A stretch of DNA of 64,000 nt from Parasphingorhabdus halotolerans (GCF_012516475.1 NZ_CP051217.1:1612001-1676000), one strand, 5' to 3'; numbered from the stretch's first letter, positions 8,163 to 17,614 are shown. Program-made: numbers and translations. The notes: generated from the letters alone by a model not told the origin.

Positions 8163-9464
8163 ATGGACTTCGATCTTACGGAAAAGCAGGAATATTGGCG
8201 CAATCGGGTACGCGAGCATATCGAGAATCACCTACGGCCCCGCGTCGCTGACTTTAACAAAGAAGAAAGCACGGGCGAACGTTGGAAAGTCCTACAAGTT
8301 GTCGAGGAAGAGAAAAAGAAAGCCAAGGAAGCGGGTATCTGGAATCTCTTCATGCCCCCTGCCAATCCTAATCTTACCCATATTGATGATGTTTTCGAGT
8401 TTGAAGGTCCCGGTCTGACCAATATGGAATATGCGCTTTGTGCCGAAGAAATGGGCCGCGTTGGTTTCTCATCCGAAGTGTTTAACTGCTCCGCTCCCGA
8501 CACCGGCAATATGGAAGTCTTCCATCGCTACGGCACGCTCGAACAGAAAGAGCAATATCTGCGCCCGCTGATGAACGGAGAAATCCGGTCGGCATTCCTG
8601 ATGACCGAACCCGCCGTTGCCTCCTCGGATGCCACCAACATCGAAACCGCAATTGTCCGCGATGGTGATGAATATGTCATCAACGGCCGCAAATGGTGGT
8701 CCTCCGGCCTCGGCGATCCGCGCTGCAAAATTGCAATCTTGATGGGCAAGACCACGTTCGAAGGCAGCCGCTATACGCAGCAGTCCCAGATCCTGATGCC
8801 CACCGATGCACCTGGCGTGAACATCATACGCCACTTGCCAGTCTTTGGTTATGATGATGCACCGCATGGTCACATGGAAGTCGAAATGAAGGACGTGCGT
8901 GTACCGGCATCAAACATCCTGCTGGGTGAAGGCCGCGGCTTTGAAATCGCGCAAGGTCGCCTCGGGCCTGGCCGCATCCATCACTGTATGCGGACAATTG
9001 GTGTCGCTGAAGAAGCGCTCGAGAAAATGGTCAAGCGCCTGCAATCACGCATCGCTTTCGGCAAACGCATTTCAGAACATAGCATTTGGGATGAACGCGT
9101 TGCCCGTGCGCGTATCGATATCGACATGAGCCGTCTCCTCTGCCTCAAAGCGGCGGACATGATGGACAAGGTCGGTAACAAATATGCCAAGGCCGAGATT
9201 GCGATGATCAAAGTGCAGGCTCCCAACATGGCGCTTAAAATTATCGATGATGCCATTCAAGCACATGGAGGCGGCGGTGTTAGCAATGACTTTGGCCTTG
9301 CCAGTGCCTATGCTCATCAACGGACCTTGCGCCTCGCTGATGGCCCGGATGAAGTGCACAATCGTACGATCGCCAAAATGGAATATGGCAAATATGCGGA
9401 AACAGCTGATGGCAGCAAAATGAAAGACGAAATCTCGTCCGGTGATTTGGCCGTTACTCGATAA
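8163..9464 (+). CDS. ACAD11/LvaC-like acyl-CoA dehydrogenase
   Basis: This 433-residue flavoprotein of the acyl-CoA dehydrogenase family contains [15 protein letters not shown] and [17 protein letters not shown] in the FAD region and [15 protein letters not shown] near the C-terminus. Length and motifs resemble the dehydrogenase part of ACAD10/11 and the bacterial LvaC. In those proteins the enzyme works with an APH-like kinase to turn a 4-hydroxyacyl-CoA into an enoyl-CoA through a phosphorylated intermediate. A separate APH-like kinase is encoded two genes downstream. The ATG at 8163 was chosen because AAGGA lies 7 bases before it. Confidence 0.9.
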   Translation: MDFDLTEKQEYWRNRVREHIENHLRPRVADFNKEESTGERWKVLQVVEEEKKKAKEAGIWNLFMPPANPNLTHIDDVFEFEGPGLTNMEYALCAEEMGRVGFSSEVFNCSAPDTGNMEVFHRYGTLEQKEQYLRPLMNGEIRSAFLMTEPAVASSDATNIETAIVRDGDEYVINGRKWWSSGLGDPRCKIAILMGKTTFEGSRYTQQSQILMPTDAPGVNIIRHLPVFGYDDAPHGHMEVEMKDVRVPASNILLGEGRGFEIAQGRLGPGRIHHCMRTIGVAEEALEKMVKRLQSRIAFGKRISEHSIWDERVARARIDIDMSRLLCLKAADMMDKVGNKYAKAEIAMIKVQAPNMALKIIDDAIQAHGGGGVSNDFGLASAYAHQRTLRLADGPDEVHNRTIAKMEYGKYAETADGSKMKDEISSGDLAVTR

Positions 9465-9476
9465 GGATATAAAATA

Positions 9477-10562
9477 ATGAAAGCTGCAGTTCTGGTTGAA
9501 GTGGGCAAACCGCTCGAAATCGAAGACGTTACCATCTCGAAGCCAGGACCGCATGAAGTGCTGATCCGAACGGCGGCCTGCGGGCTTTGCCATTCGGATT
9601 TGCATTTTATCGAAGGCAGCTATCCGCACCCGCTACCGGCCATTCCGGGCCACGAGGCGGCTGGTATTGTGGAGGCAATCGGGAGCGAGGTGCGCACGGT
9701 CGCGGTTGGCGATGCTGTCATCTCCTGTTTGTCAGCCTTTTGTGGCCATTGCGAATTTTGCGTGACCGGCCGCATGTCGCTATGTTTGGGTGCTGATACG
9801 CGGCGAGCAGAGGGCAGCGAACCGCGTTTATCACGGCCAGATGGAACGCCGGTCGGTCAAATGCTCAACCTTTCCGCATTTGCAGAACAGATGCTCATCC
9901 ACGAAAATGCATGCGTCCGGATCGACCCGGACATGCCGCTAGACCGGGCGGCAGTCATTGGCTGCGCGGTGACGACAGGCGCGGGCACAATTTTCAATGC
10001 CTGCAAAGTCACGCCAGGAGAAACCGTTGCGGTTGTTGGCTGCGGCGGTGTTGGGCTGGCCACAATTAATGCTGCAAAAATTGCTGGCGCGGGGCGGATC
10101 ATTGCCGCTGACCCCATTCCGGAAAAGCGCGAGCTGGCCAAGAAACTGGGCGCGACCGATGTGGTCGATGCGATGGCCGATGATGCCGCCGCACAAATTA
10201 TCGAAATGACCGGCGGCGGAGTTGATCATGCCATTGAAGCGGTTGGTCGTCCGGCCTCTGGTGATCTGGCGGTCGGATCACTCAAACGCGGCGGCACGGC
10301 CACCATATTGGGTATGATGCCGCTTGATCACAAAGTCGGTCTGAGTGCGATCGATTTGCTCTCGGGCAAGAAACTGCAGGGGGCTATCATGGGCGGTAAT
10401 CGCTTTCCGGTTGATATCCCCCGTCTTGTCGATTTTTATCTGCGTGGACTGCTTGATCTGGACAGCATTGTGGCAGAGACGATTCCACTCGAGCAGATTA
10501 ATGACGGCTTTGAGAAAATGAAAAAAGGTGATGCGGCGCGCTCCGTCATCACGTTCGCATAG
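9477..10562 (+). CDS. Zinc-dependent alcohol dehydrogenase (MDR family)
   Basis: This 361-residue medium-chain dehydrogenase has the catalytic zinc ligand Cys38 (CGLCHSD) with the GHE motif (His59, Glu60). The structural zinc cysteines are 89, 92, 95 and 103, and a GCGGVG nucleotide-binding turn lies near residue 188. It should oxidise an alcohol or reduce an aldehyde with NAD(P). It begins 13 bp after the ACAD11-like gene and is followed 17 bp later by the kinase gene, so the genes form one operon. The likely substrate is a hydroxylated or aldehyde precursor of the acyl chain, which is inference. Confidence 0.92.
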   Translation: MKAAVLVEVGKPLEIEDVTISKPGPHEVLIRTAACGLCHSDLHFIEGSYPHPLPAIPGHEAAGIVEAIGSEVRTVAVGDAVISCLSAFCGHCEFCVTGRMSLCLGADTRRAEGSEPRLSRPDGTPVGQMLNLSAFAEQMLIHENACVRIDPDMPLDRAAVIGCAVTTGAGTIFNACKVTPGETVAVVGCGGVGLATINAAKIAGAGRIIAADPIPEKRELAKKLGATDVVDAMADDAAAQIIEMTGGGVDHAIEAVGRPASGDLAVGSLKRGGTATILGMMPLDHKVGLSAIDLLSGKKLQGAIMGGNRFPVDIPRLVDFYLRGLLDLDSIVAETIPLEQINDGFEKMKKGDAARSVITFA

Positions 10563-10579
10563 ACGGAACGAGGGACTTG

Positions 10580-11641
10580 ATGAATCCACAAGAAGACATG
10601 ACCGGCACTATGGCGGTGCCCGATAAGGACAAGCTCGACGAAGCCAGTCTTCAGAAATGGATGGAGGCCAATGTCGAAGGCTTTGCTGGTCCGATGGAAA
10701 TCAGCAAGTTCAAGGGTGGCCAGTCCAATCCGACATATAAAATCGAAACCTCGGGCGCTGACTATGTTCTACGCAAGAAACCGTTCGGAAAACTGCTGCC
10801 TTCCGCCCACGCCGTAGACCGCGAATTTCGCGTTATTGCCGGGCTGCATCCCACTGGCTTTCCGGTCGCCAAACCTTATGGCCTTTGCGACGATGATAAT
10901 GTCATTGGCACGATGTTCTATATCATGGGCATGGCCGATGGCCGGACGCTGTGGGACGGCACTTTACCCGATAGCAATCCGGAAGAACGCCGCGCGATCT
11001 ATTACGAGATGATCGACACACTGGCTTTGCTTCACAGCTATGACCCGGCGGAGCTTGGCCTCGAAAAGCACGGTAAACCCGGTAATTATTGCGAGCGCCA
11101 GATTTCACGCTGGACCCAGCAATACCGGCTCTCCGAACTTCAAGTCATTCCGGAAATGGATCAGCTGATTGAATGGTTGACCAAAACCATTCCGGAACAG
11201 AAATATTTCGGGATAGTCCACGGCGACTATCGCCTCGACAATATGATTTTTGCGCACGACGAACCAAAGGTCATCGCGGTGCTTGATTGGGAACTCTCGA
11301 CGCTGGGCGATCCTATTGCCGACTTTGCTTATTGGCTGATGGCCTATGAACAGGAGCCGGAGGGCCGCAGCGGTCTGAAGGGTCTTGATGTCAAGGCCCT
11401 CGGTATACCGACCCGCGATGAAGCCATAGCGCGCTATTGCGAGAAATCCGGCATTGACGAGCTCCCGCCAATGGATTGGTATCTCGCCTATAATTTGTTC
11501 CGGATTGCTGCTATTCTGCAGGGCATTCAAAAACGCGTGGTGGATGGCACCGCGAATAGTTCAGCCGCAGCAGAAATGTCGGACCGGGTAACGCCGCTGG
11601 CGCAGGCTGGATGGGAAGCTGCGAAACGCGCTGGCGCATAA
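10580..11641 (+). CDS. Phosphotransferase family protein (APH fold, LvaA/ACAD11 kinase-like)
   Basis: The 353-residue protein has the aminoglycoside-phosphotransferase fold. The nucleotide loop is GGQSNPTY at 46-53, the catalytic loop HGDYRLDN is at 214-221 (Asp216, Asn221) and DWE is at 236-238. In this subfamily the substrate is not an antibiotic: LvaA and the N-terminal domain of ACAD10/11 phosphorylate the 4-hydroxyl of hydroxyacyl-CoA. Its operon position with an ACAD11-like dehydrogenase and SDRs supports that role. The ATG at 10580 is preceded by GAGGG; the adjoining TTG three bases earlier is less likely. Confidence 0.88.
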   Translation: MNPQEDMTGTMAVPDKDKLDEASLQKWMEANVEGFAGPMEISKFKGGQSNPTYKIETSGADYVLRKKPFGKLLPSAHAVDREFRVIAGLHPTGFPVAKPYGLCDDDNVIGTMFYIMGMADGRTLWDGTLPDSNPEERRAIYYEMIDTLALLHSYDPAELGLEKHGKPGNYCERQISRWTQQYRLSELQVIPEMDQLIEWLTKTIPEQKYFGIVHGDYRLDNMIFAHDEPKVIAVLDWELSTLGDPIADFAYWLMAYEQEPEGRSGLKGLDVKALGIPTRDEAIARYCEKSGIDELPPMDWYLAYNLFRIAAILQGIQKRVVDGTANSSAAAEMSDRVTPLAQAGWEAAKRAGA

Positions 11642-11653
11642 AGGAGCAAAGTG

Positions 11654-12448
11654 ATGGGTGACCTTCAGGACAAAGTCGCGATAGTGACCGGTGCCGGCAG
11701 CGGAATAGGCCGCGCGGCGGCGATACTGTTTGCCGAACATGGTGCAAAGGTCATTGCCAGCGATATTACTGATGATGTCGAGGAAACTGCCAAAGGATCC
11801 GATGGAAATATCATCGCCATCAAGGCCGATGCGGGCGACGAAGGTGATATCGAAATGCTGGTGGAAGCGGCTGAGACCCGCTTTGGTGACTTGCATGTGT
11901 TTTTTGCCAATGCAGGTATTGGCGGAGGCTTTGAAGGCATTTTCAATAGCAGCGTCGCTGAGTGGCAAGAAGTCCTGCGGGTCAATCTGATCGGTCCATT
12001 TCTGGCGACCAAATATGCTGGCAAGGTTATCGCCGAAAGCGGTCATGGCGGATCAATCATCTGTACCGCCAGTGTGGCCGGCATCCGTTCGGGCGCAGGC
12101 GGCCCGGCCTATTCCGCCTCCAAAGCCGGTGTAATCAATCTGGTTAAAGTCGCGGCCCAGCAATTTGCCACATCCAATGTCCGTTGCAATGCCATCTGCC
12201 CCGGCATCACCGAAACCGGCATGACCCAATTTATCTATGACAAAGCGCGGGAAAAAGGAAAAGAAGATCGCCTCGGCTATCTTAATCCCCTCCGGCGCGG
12301 CGCGGCGCCTATTGAAATGGCGGAAGTTGCCTTGTTTCTGGCCTCCGACCGTTCATCCTACGTCAACGGGCAAGCCATTGCGGTCGACGGGGGCCTGAGC
12401 GCTTCGCACCCTGTCACCCGGCAGGAATTTGGTAGAACCGCCGTTTAG
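11654..12448 (+). CDS. SDR family NAD(P)-dependent oxidoreductase
   Basis: This is a 264-residue classical short-chain dehydrogenase with TGAGSGIG at 12-19, NAG at 86-88 and catalytic Ser140, Tyr153 and Lys157. AAGGAG lies 7 bases before the ATG. It closes the rightward operon, 12 bp behind the kinase gene. In the Lva pathway an SDR (LvaD) oxidises the 3-hydroxyacyl-CoA after rehydration, and this gene could play that part. The specificity is not readable from sequence. Confidence 0.9.
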   Translation: MGDLQDKVAIVTGAGSGIGRAAAILFAEHGAKVIASDITDDVEETAKGSDGNIIAIKADAGDEGDIEMLVEAAETRFGDLHVFFANAGIGGGFEGIFNSSVAEWQEVLRVNLIGPFLATKYAGKVIAESGHGGSIICTASVAGIRSGAGGPAYSASKAGVINLVKVAAQQFATSNVRCNAICPGITETGMTQFIYDKAREKGKEDRLGYLNPLRRGAAPIEMAEVALFLASDRSSYVNGQAIAVDGGLSASHPVTRQEFGRTAV

Positions 12449-13090
12449 CTAGTTGGCGAACGCCAGATCACCCGAACCCAGCTGAACAAAATCCACGCGT
12501 CCTTCGGTTGATCCGCAAAGAAATGTCCGTTCTTCACTATTGCTCAAATCACCTTCGACACGCCAGCCGTTGCCGTCTTTGGTTACCGAACGAATTTCCG
12601 ATACCCTAGCATCGCTACCCGCGCGCTGCTCTGCTGCATTGGAGCAGACATTGATCGCCTGATCGACCGATCCCGCACCGCGGTCAGCAGATCTGCTGTC
12701 CGAGCGCCGGTCATCATATCGCTGGTTGTCGCTGCGATAATCGCGATCTCTGGTATCACGATCTTCATAGCGTCGATCCGTTTTATTTTTGGAAGCAGCA
12801 CTTGCGATGGCTGCGATCCCACCGATAATAAGAATACCCGCAAGCACATCACCGCCGTCAATCCGGTCGCGGTGACGCCGGTGCCCATATCCGCGATAAC
12901 CTCTATATCCGCGATTACTACGCCAGCCCTCTGCTTTCTCGACGTCCGCAGACCAGCCCAATGCGCCCACCTCGAACGGTGTCGCAGTTGCAATATTCGG
13001 ATTCATTGGAGCCGCCATTGCCGGCGTGAAACCGGTAAATACCAAAGCAAGCGACGCAGTGGCTGTTGCAATTTTACTACTCATTGTCAT
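12449..13090 (-). CDS. Exported Arg/Asp/Tyr-rich protein with two-cysteine C-terminal domain
   Basis: The 213-residue product has a signal peptide (about 1-26, ending A-M-A-A), a hydrophobic Gly/Ile/Ala stretch (GGDVLAGILIIGGIAAIASAA) and then a long low-complexity run of Arg, Asp, Tyr and Ser. The compact C-terminal region has two cysteines (VCSNAAE and FLCGSTEGR). The next gene upstream on the same strand (13199-13735) has the same order of parts, so the two are paralogues. The ATG at 13090 has AGGGG 8 bases upstream. The function is unknown; a periplasmic or envelope location is inferred. It converges with the SDR gene, which ends directly beside it. Confidence 0.78.
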   Translation of the reverse strand: MTMSSKIATATASLALVFTGFTPAMAAPMNPNIATATPFEVGALGWSADVEKAEGWRSNRGYRGYRGYGHRRHRDRIDGGDVLAGILIIGGIAAIASAASKNKTDRRYEDRDTRDRDYRSDNQRYDDRRSDSRSADRGAGSVDQAINVCSNAAEQRAGSDARVSEIRSVTKDGNGWRVEGDLSNSEERTFLCGSTEGRVDFVQLGSGDLAFAN

Positions 13091-13198
13091 GATCGATACC
13101 CCTGTCAAGAGCAGATATCATAATATGAAATCTGCGTTAGTACAAATATAGTTGGCCCAGCCTGTCGCCAGGCTGAACCATGATTTTGAGTTTGTATC

Positions 13199-13735
13199 TT
13201 AGTGATAATTGCCAAGACCTTTCAAACGAAGATCGGTAATCTGACGGCCTTCGATATAACAGGTAAATTTGCCGGTGTCATAGTTGCTGTAGCGGCGGTT
13301 ATATCCGCTCCGATAGTGACGACTGCGACGATTATCCTGTACCGCGATCCGGCCGCTCACTTTGTAACCATAGCGAGTCCGATCAACTTTCCGAACTTCG
13401 GTCACGTTGGCTCGGCCCCAACGGCTCGCCCGGTTTTCAGCGGCGCGAACACATTTGTTCACGGCTCGACGCGGACGGATACGCTGGTTATGGCCATAAT
13501 CGTAATTCTGGTAGCGGTCACCGCGATAACCGCGATCATAATTGTTATTGTAGCGATCATTCTTGCCCGACGTCAGTATCGCAGCCAGTCCGCCGAGAAC
13601 GACAGCTCCTGCTATTACTTCACCTGCGCTAATCCCATCATTGTTATGACCGCCTTTGGCCGTTGCCGGGGTTGCTGAAACGGCCATCGCAGTTGCGGCA
13701 GCGGTTCCGACTATTGCTGTTTTAAGAGTCTTCAT
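13199..13735 (-). CDS. Exported Arg/Tyr/Asn-rich protein, paralogue of the preceding gene
   Basis: This 178-residue protein has a signal peptide (about 1-27, ending TPATA), a Gly/Ala-rich hydrophobic segment (ISAGEVIAGAVVLGGLAAIL) and a basic Tyr/Asn/Arg-rich linker. The C-terminal domain has cysteines in NKCVRAAE and FTCYIEGRQ. These match the spacing and context of the two cysteines in the 12449-13090 product, where a disulfide or shared fold is likely. AAGGA lies 8 bases before the ATG at 13735. The role is unknown. Confidence 0.78.
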   Translation of the reverse strand: MKTLKTAIVGTAAATAMAVSATPATAKGGHNNDGISAGEVIAGAVVLGGLAAILTSGKNDRYNNNYDRGYRGDRYQNYDYGHNQRIRPRRAVNKCVRAAENRASRWGRANVTEVRKVDRTRYGYKVSGRIAVQDNRRSRHYRSGYNRRYSNYDTGKFTCYIEGRQITDLRLKGLGNYH

Positions 13736-13741
13736 GTCCAC

Positions 13742-14064
13742 TTTCCTTTATAACTGCTCAAGAACCATTTCCCGAGCTGTGTTGCCCTTCTGAATGATTC
13801 CCATTGAGCAGAGACTGAACTGGCTCGACAGGATTTGTTAAGGTTAAGGGGTGATTTTATGAACAACGGAGTTTTTTGGTTTTTATTGGAATGAGGCCAA
13901 AGTTCACATAGTTCACGCCAGCAGACTGTGCGGATTAATCGTCCCGCCAGGGCGGGATCCCGCATCCGCTAAGACTAGTGTCAGTATTTAGGCTTTCGGA
14001 CTATAGCGGGAAAGCGTCACTTCAGCTTGCTCGCCTTCGAAGGAGCTATGACAGAAGATCTAGT
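13742..14064. other. Gene-free stretch of about 320 bp
   Basis: No gene is supported here. The plus strand holds an 11-codon frame at 13859-13894 with an AAGGGG site, but nothing downstream on that strand would be controlled by it. A short GC hairpin (CCCGCC/GGCGGG) lies near 13945. The segment probably carries the promoter of the leftward exported-protein genes and a transcript end, but no clean promoter was found. Confidence 0.4.
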
Positions 14065-14171
14065 TTACGATCCCTTCCCCCCGGGCTGTGGCAACTTCAT
14101 AATATCTTCCGAAGTCAGGCGCACATTGGCCAGACCGGTTTCTTCGGTCCATCCGTCATCATATTTTATTT

Positions 14172-14780
14172 CTAGCCGATCCCCTTGCGTGACAACACGC
14201 TCCCCCGATACCAGCGGCCTTGCTTTTTCCAGTTTACGAATACGCGCGATTCCGCAACGATATCATCATCAAGCAGATGTTCTGCTGAAGCCTCCACCAA
14301 AAAGCCATTGGCAAGTAACACCCGATAGCCGTTTTCGGTCACACCGAGAATGGTCGCGGGATACCAGAAATCATCTCCTGCCCGATTCACCAGTATTTTT
14401 TCACCCTGAACCCGTTGTTTCACCGGCACTGCGGCCCGTTGATAGCCAACCACACATGCTTTGGTTTCCCGCGGCGCAACTGTAATCCGGTAGCTATGGG
14501 GAATCTCTTGCTTGAAGCAAATTGGCAATTCAAATGCACCGGGTTCGAATATCCGGATATCCAGATCGAAGCGGTCTTCACCGCGATTCCATCTCACCTT
14601 CTGGTTCTTGCCCAGAACCCAGCATTCGCGAGGACGAATCAGGCTTTTGTCGTCAGAGCGATACGCACAGACTTTTACCTTCGTCCCACGCTGATTGACG
14701 ATTTCTGTTATCTGGGCGCGAATGGGAGTCGATGCGATTGCCAGCACCGAAAACATTACGAAGAAAGCAATCCCGCGCAA
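14172..14780 (-). CDS. Exported protein with tandem Tudor/SH3-like repeats, frame broken near C-terminus
   Basis: This frame encodes 202 residues from a TTG start 1 bp after the prolyl oligopeptidase stop codon. The signal peptide (about 1-23, ending IRAQ) is convincing only with this start. The C-terminal part carries a repeat of Tudor or SH3 type (ILVNRAGDDFWYPATILG...YRVLLANGFLVEA) and the beginning of a second copy (VFVNWKKQGRWYRG). The second copy stops early, but its remainder (KYDDGWTEETGLANVRL) is readable in another frame down to a stop at 14065. One extra base in the C5 run at 14202-14206 would restore a protein of about 240 residues. This is a real frameshift, a sequencing error or programmed slippage. 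The function is unknown. Confidence 0.7.
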   Translation of the reverse strand: MRGIAFFVMFSVLAIASTPIRAQITEIVNQRGTKVKVCAYRSDDKSLIRPRECWVLGKNQKVRWNRGEDRFDLDIRIFEPGAFELPICFKQEIPHSYRITVAPRETKACVVGYQRAAVPVKQRVQGEKILVNRAGDDFWYPATILGVTENGYRVLLANGFLVEASAEHLLDDDIVAESRVFVNWKKQGRWYRGSVLSRKGIG

Positions 14781-14781
14781 T

Positions 14782-17016
14782 TCACTTCACCACATCAAGC
14801 CCGGTTGCCTTGGCCAGAAAGGCGTATATATCAGCATATTCCTCAATCAGCTTGTCTGTCGGCTTGCCGCTACCATGGCCAGCCCGCGTTTCGATGCGGA
14901 TCAGATGTGGTTTATCCCCTGTGTCGAGTGCTTGCAATCTCGCGGTATATTTAAAGCTATGGCCGGGAACGACGCGATCATCCGTATCTGCGGTTGTCAC
15001 CATTAGCGCCGGATATTCGGTTCCGCTTTTGATATTATGGTAGGGCGAATAGCTGAGCAGCGTTTTAAAGTCCTGCTCCTTGTCGGGGTAGCCGTAATCA
15101 TCGACCCAATAGCGCCCGGCGGTAAAGCGATCAAATCGCAGCATATCCATAACCCCCACCGCCGCGTGACCCGCAGCAAATAGATCAGGCCGCTGGTTCA
15201 TAACCGCACCGACCAGCAGACCGCCATTTGAGCGGCCTTCAATGGCAAGGCCGTTCTCCGGCGTGACGCCTTCTGCGATCAGATATTCGCCCGCAGCGAT
15301 AAAATCATCAAATACATTCTGCTTGTTCTGGAGTCGGCCTCCATCATGCCATGCCTTGCCGTATTCTCCACCGCCGCGCAGATTAGCCGAGGCGAAGACA
15401 CCACCAGCCTCAATCCACGCCATCCACGCCGGCTTATATTGCGGGAGCACTGAAATGTTGAATCCGCCATAGCCATATAGCAGCGTGGGCGCGCCTTCCG
15501 AAAGATCGAGGTCTTTTTTGTGAACCACGAACATCGGGATCTTTGTGCCATCTTTACTTTGATAGAATTGCTGTTTCACCTCGATGGTATCAGGATCAAA
15601 GGGGAAATCCGGTTTTGCCCAGATCGCTGACTTTCCTGCATCGGAGAAACTGTAAATCGTCGTCGGCCGGTTAAAACTGCCGAATGCAAAATAGCCGGTT
15701 GCGGTTTTGGCTGATCCGTTCAATTCACTCACCGTGCCCAATCCCGGCAAATCAATCAGGCCGACTGGCGTTCCATCAAGCGCAAATACTTCCACCCGGC
15801 TTTTGGCATCGTCGATAAAGTCGACATAAAGTTTATCGCCGACGATCGCCGCACTGTCGATAGTTGCGCTATGCTCGGGAACGACCTCAGAAAAGACAAA
15901 AACATCTTTCCCGCAGATCGTGGTTTCGGCGTCAGGACCATCGCACATGACATCGCGGCTTTCCAGCTTCGACACGTCGGTTTTAACCACCCGCAGACGT
16001 GATGCGTCCTTATTTGTGGTGAAATATAGCGTGTCGCCGATGCCATCGATCAGGCTCCAGCTATAATCAAAACCTTCCACCAGTGTTTGCCGTTTGATTT
16101 CGGGGGCATCCACTTTGATCAATGTCATTTCATAGCGGTCATCGGTACCGGACGAAGAGGTAATGATAATCCATTCCTTGTCAGACGTCAGTTCCGCTGA
16201 ATGATTAAGTTCCGGGCGATCAGGTGTGTCATAGACCTTGTAGTCTTTCGATTGATCGGCCCCGAGCGGGTGAAGATAAATCGCCTGATTTTTATTGAGC
16301 GACTGAAAAGTCCCGCCTTCTTTCGGCTTGGGAAAACGCGAATATAAAAAGCCGGTATTTTTCGGCATCCAGGCCAAATTGGTAAATTTCGCCCACTCGA
16401 CAGTGTCGGTGAGTACTTCGCCTTTTTCGACATCAATAACCTTCAAAGTCCGCCAGTCCGAGCCGCCATCCTGGATAGCATAGACCAGAAACTTGCCATC
16501 GCCCGAGGGTTTCCACTCGGCCAACGCGGTCGCGCCATCTGCCGACCAGCTCGCCGGATCAATCAAAACGCGCTCTTTGCCGTCCTTGCCTTCCCGGACG
16601 TAAAGGACGGCCTGATTCTGGCCACCACTTTTGCGTTCGTAGAAGAATTTGCCGCCCGCCTCTGTCGGCGCCGATAACGCATCATAATCAAACAGCTTGG
16701 TCATTGATGCCGCAAGCACTTCACGGCCTTCGATTGTCTCCAGATAACTGTTGGTGACCGCATTTTGCGCTTTGACCCATGCCGCCACGTCTTCATTTTC
16801 GCGAACATCGTTCTCAAGCCAGCGATAAGGATCGGAGATATATTCACCGAATAGTTCATCAACAACATCTACGGTTTTGGTTTCGGGATATGCCAAAATT
16901 GTTTCTTCCGTTACGAGATTGCCGGGAGCAGGCGTTTCAATCTGGGCCAATGCAGGAACTGCTAGCAAACCCGATAAGGGAGCGAGTATCAAGAGATGGA
17001 AAATGGACTTACGCAT
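14782..17016 (-). CDS. Prolyl oligopeptidase family serine peptidase (S9)
   Basis: The 744-residue protein has a signal peptide (about 1-25, ending ALAQ), an N-terminal seven-bladed propeller region and a C-terminal alpha/beta-hydrolase domain. The catalytic triad is visible: Ser596 in GRSNGG, Asp679 in DTDDRV and His714 in RAGHGSG. Enzymes of this family cleave short proline-containing peptides; the signal peptide places this one in the periplasm. Its length agrees with secreted bacterial prolyl oligopeptidases. The TTG-started Tudor-like gene follows after 1 bp, so the two are probably cotranscribed. Confidence 0.93.
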   Translation of the reverse strand: MRKSIFHLLILAPLSGLLAVPALAQIETPAPGNLVTEETILAYPETKTVDVVDELFGEYISDPYRWLENDVRENEDVAAWVKAQNAVTNSYLETIEGREVLAASMTKLFDYDALSAPTEAGGKFFYERKSGGQNQAVLYVREGKDGKERVLIDPASWSADGATALAEWKPSGDGKFLVYAIQDGGSDWRTLKVIDVEKGEVLTDTVEWAKFTNLAWMPKNTGFLYSRFPKPKEGGTFQSLNKNQAIYLHPLGADQSKDYKVYDTPDRPELNHSAELTSDKEWIIITSSSGTDDRYEMTLIKVDAPEIKRQTLVEGFDYSWSLIDGIGDTLYFTTNKDASRLRVVKTDVSKLESRDVMCDGPDAETTICGKDVFVFSEVVPEHSATIDSAAIVGDKLYVDFIDDAKSRVEVFALDGTPVGLIDLPGLGTVSELNGSAKTATGYFAFGSFNRPTTIYSFSDAGKSAIWAKPDFPFDPDTIEVKQQFYQSKDGTKIPMFVVHKKDLDLSEGAPTLLYGYGGFNISVLPQYKPAWMAWIEAGGVFASANLRGGGEYGKAWHDGGRLQNKQNVFDDFIAAGEYLIAEGVTPENGLAIEGRSNGGLLVGAVMNQRPDLFAAGHAAVGVMDMLRFDRFTAGRYWVDDYGYPDKEQDFKTLLSYSPYHNIKSGTEYPALMVTTADTDDRVVPGHSFKYTARLQALDTGDKPHLIRIETRAGHGSGKPTDKLIEEYADIYAFLAKATGLDVVK

Positions 17017-17040
17017 TACAATTCCCGAATAAGAAAACCA

Positions 17041-17078
17041 AAAACAAAAGAGGCCACGAACGTAACGTCCGCAGCCTC
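17041..17078 (-). terminator. Rho-independent terminator after rplQ
   Basis: Read on the minus strand, GAGGC pairs with GCCTC around an inner ACGT/ACGT helix. It is followed by a T-rich run (TTTTGTTTTTGG). It lies 37 bp after the rplQ stop and ends the alpha-operon transcript before the prolyl oligopeptidase gene. Confidence 0.65.
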
Positions 17079-17114
17079 CATTATCAATTGAAACTGTATC
17101 GCAGATGAAGCGCG

Positions 17115-17537
17115 TTACGCCTCAGCGAAGTCCTCATCCGCATTCTGGTCCGGACCGCTATCCTGACCCTTGGCATCTTCGTCCCGGTCAACCAGTTCGA
17201 TAATCGCCATTGGAGCGGCATCCGAAGCGCGGTAACCGGCTTTGATGATGCGCGTATAACCACCGTTACGATCCGCATAACGTTCCGCCAAAACTTCAAA
17301 AATCTTCTTTTCCTGCGTTTCATCAAGCAAGCGAGCGTGCGCAAGGCGACGATTGGACAGGCCACCGCGTTTGCCCAGCGTAATCAGTTTTTCAATATAC
17401 GGCCGCAGTTCCTTCGCCTTTGGCAAGGTCGTCTGGATCTGTTCGTGCTTGATCAGTGCTGCAGACAGGTTTTTCAACAAAGCCTGACGGTGAGCACCGG
17501 TCCGCTGCATACGGCGGCCCTTCATTCTATGACGCAT
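17115..17537 (-). CDS. rplQ: 50S ribosomal protein L17
   Basis: The N-terminus [20 protein letters not shown] is the hallmark of L17, a large-subunit protein near the peptide exit. The product is 140 residues, with an acidic C-terminal tail ([16 protein letters not shown]) beyond the roughly 120-residue core. It is the last gene of the leftward alpha operon, 77 bp after rpoA, and is followed by a terminator hairpin. Confidence 0.97.
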   Translation of the reverse strand: MRHRMKGRRMQRTGAHRQALLKNLSAALIKHEQIQTTLPKAKELRPYIEKLITLGKRGGLSNRRLAHARLLDETQEKKIFEVLAERYADRNGGYTRIIKAGYRASDAAPMAIIELVDRDEDAKGQDSGPDQNADEDFAEA

Positions 17538-17614
17538 ATTCTATACTCCGTTCGTTATGGGGCCGTACCAGGTACCCCGTAGCAGGCTGATAAAAGGGTC
17601 AGCCAGTTTCCCGT

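Noticed and set aside
10580..11641. Aminoglycoside resistance kinase
   Set aside because: The APH fold is present, but sequence context with an ACAD11-like dehydrogenase and SDRs points to an acyl-CoA-pathway kinase instead.
13859..13894. An 11-codon plus-strand frame with an AAGGGG site, like a leader peptide
   Set aside because: No plus-strand gene or attenuator follows it within several hundred bases, so there is nothing for it to regulate.
14027..14485. A plus-strand frame beginning MTEDLVYDPF in some readings, with a good AAGGAG before an internal ATG
   Set aside because: It is opposite the Tudor-like gene and its out-of-frame extension, whose repeat structure gives stronger evidence for minus-strand coding.
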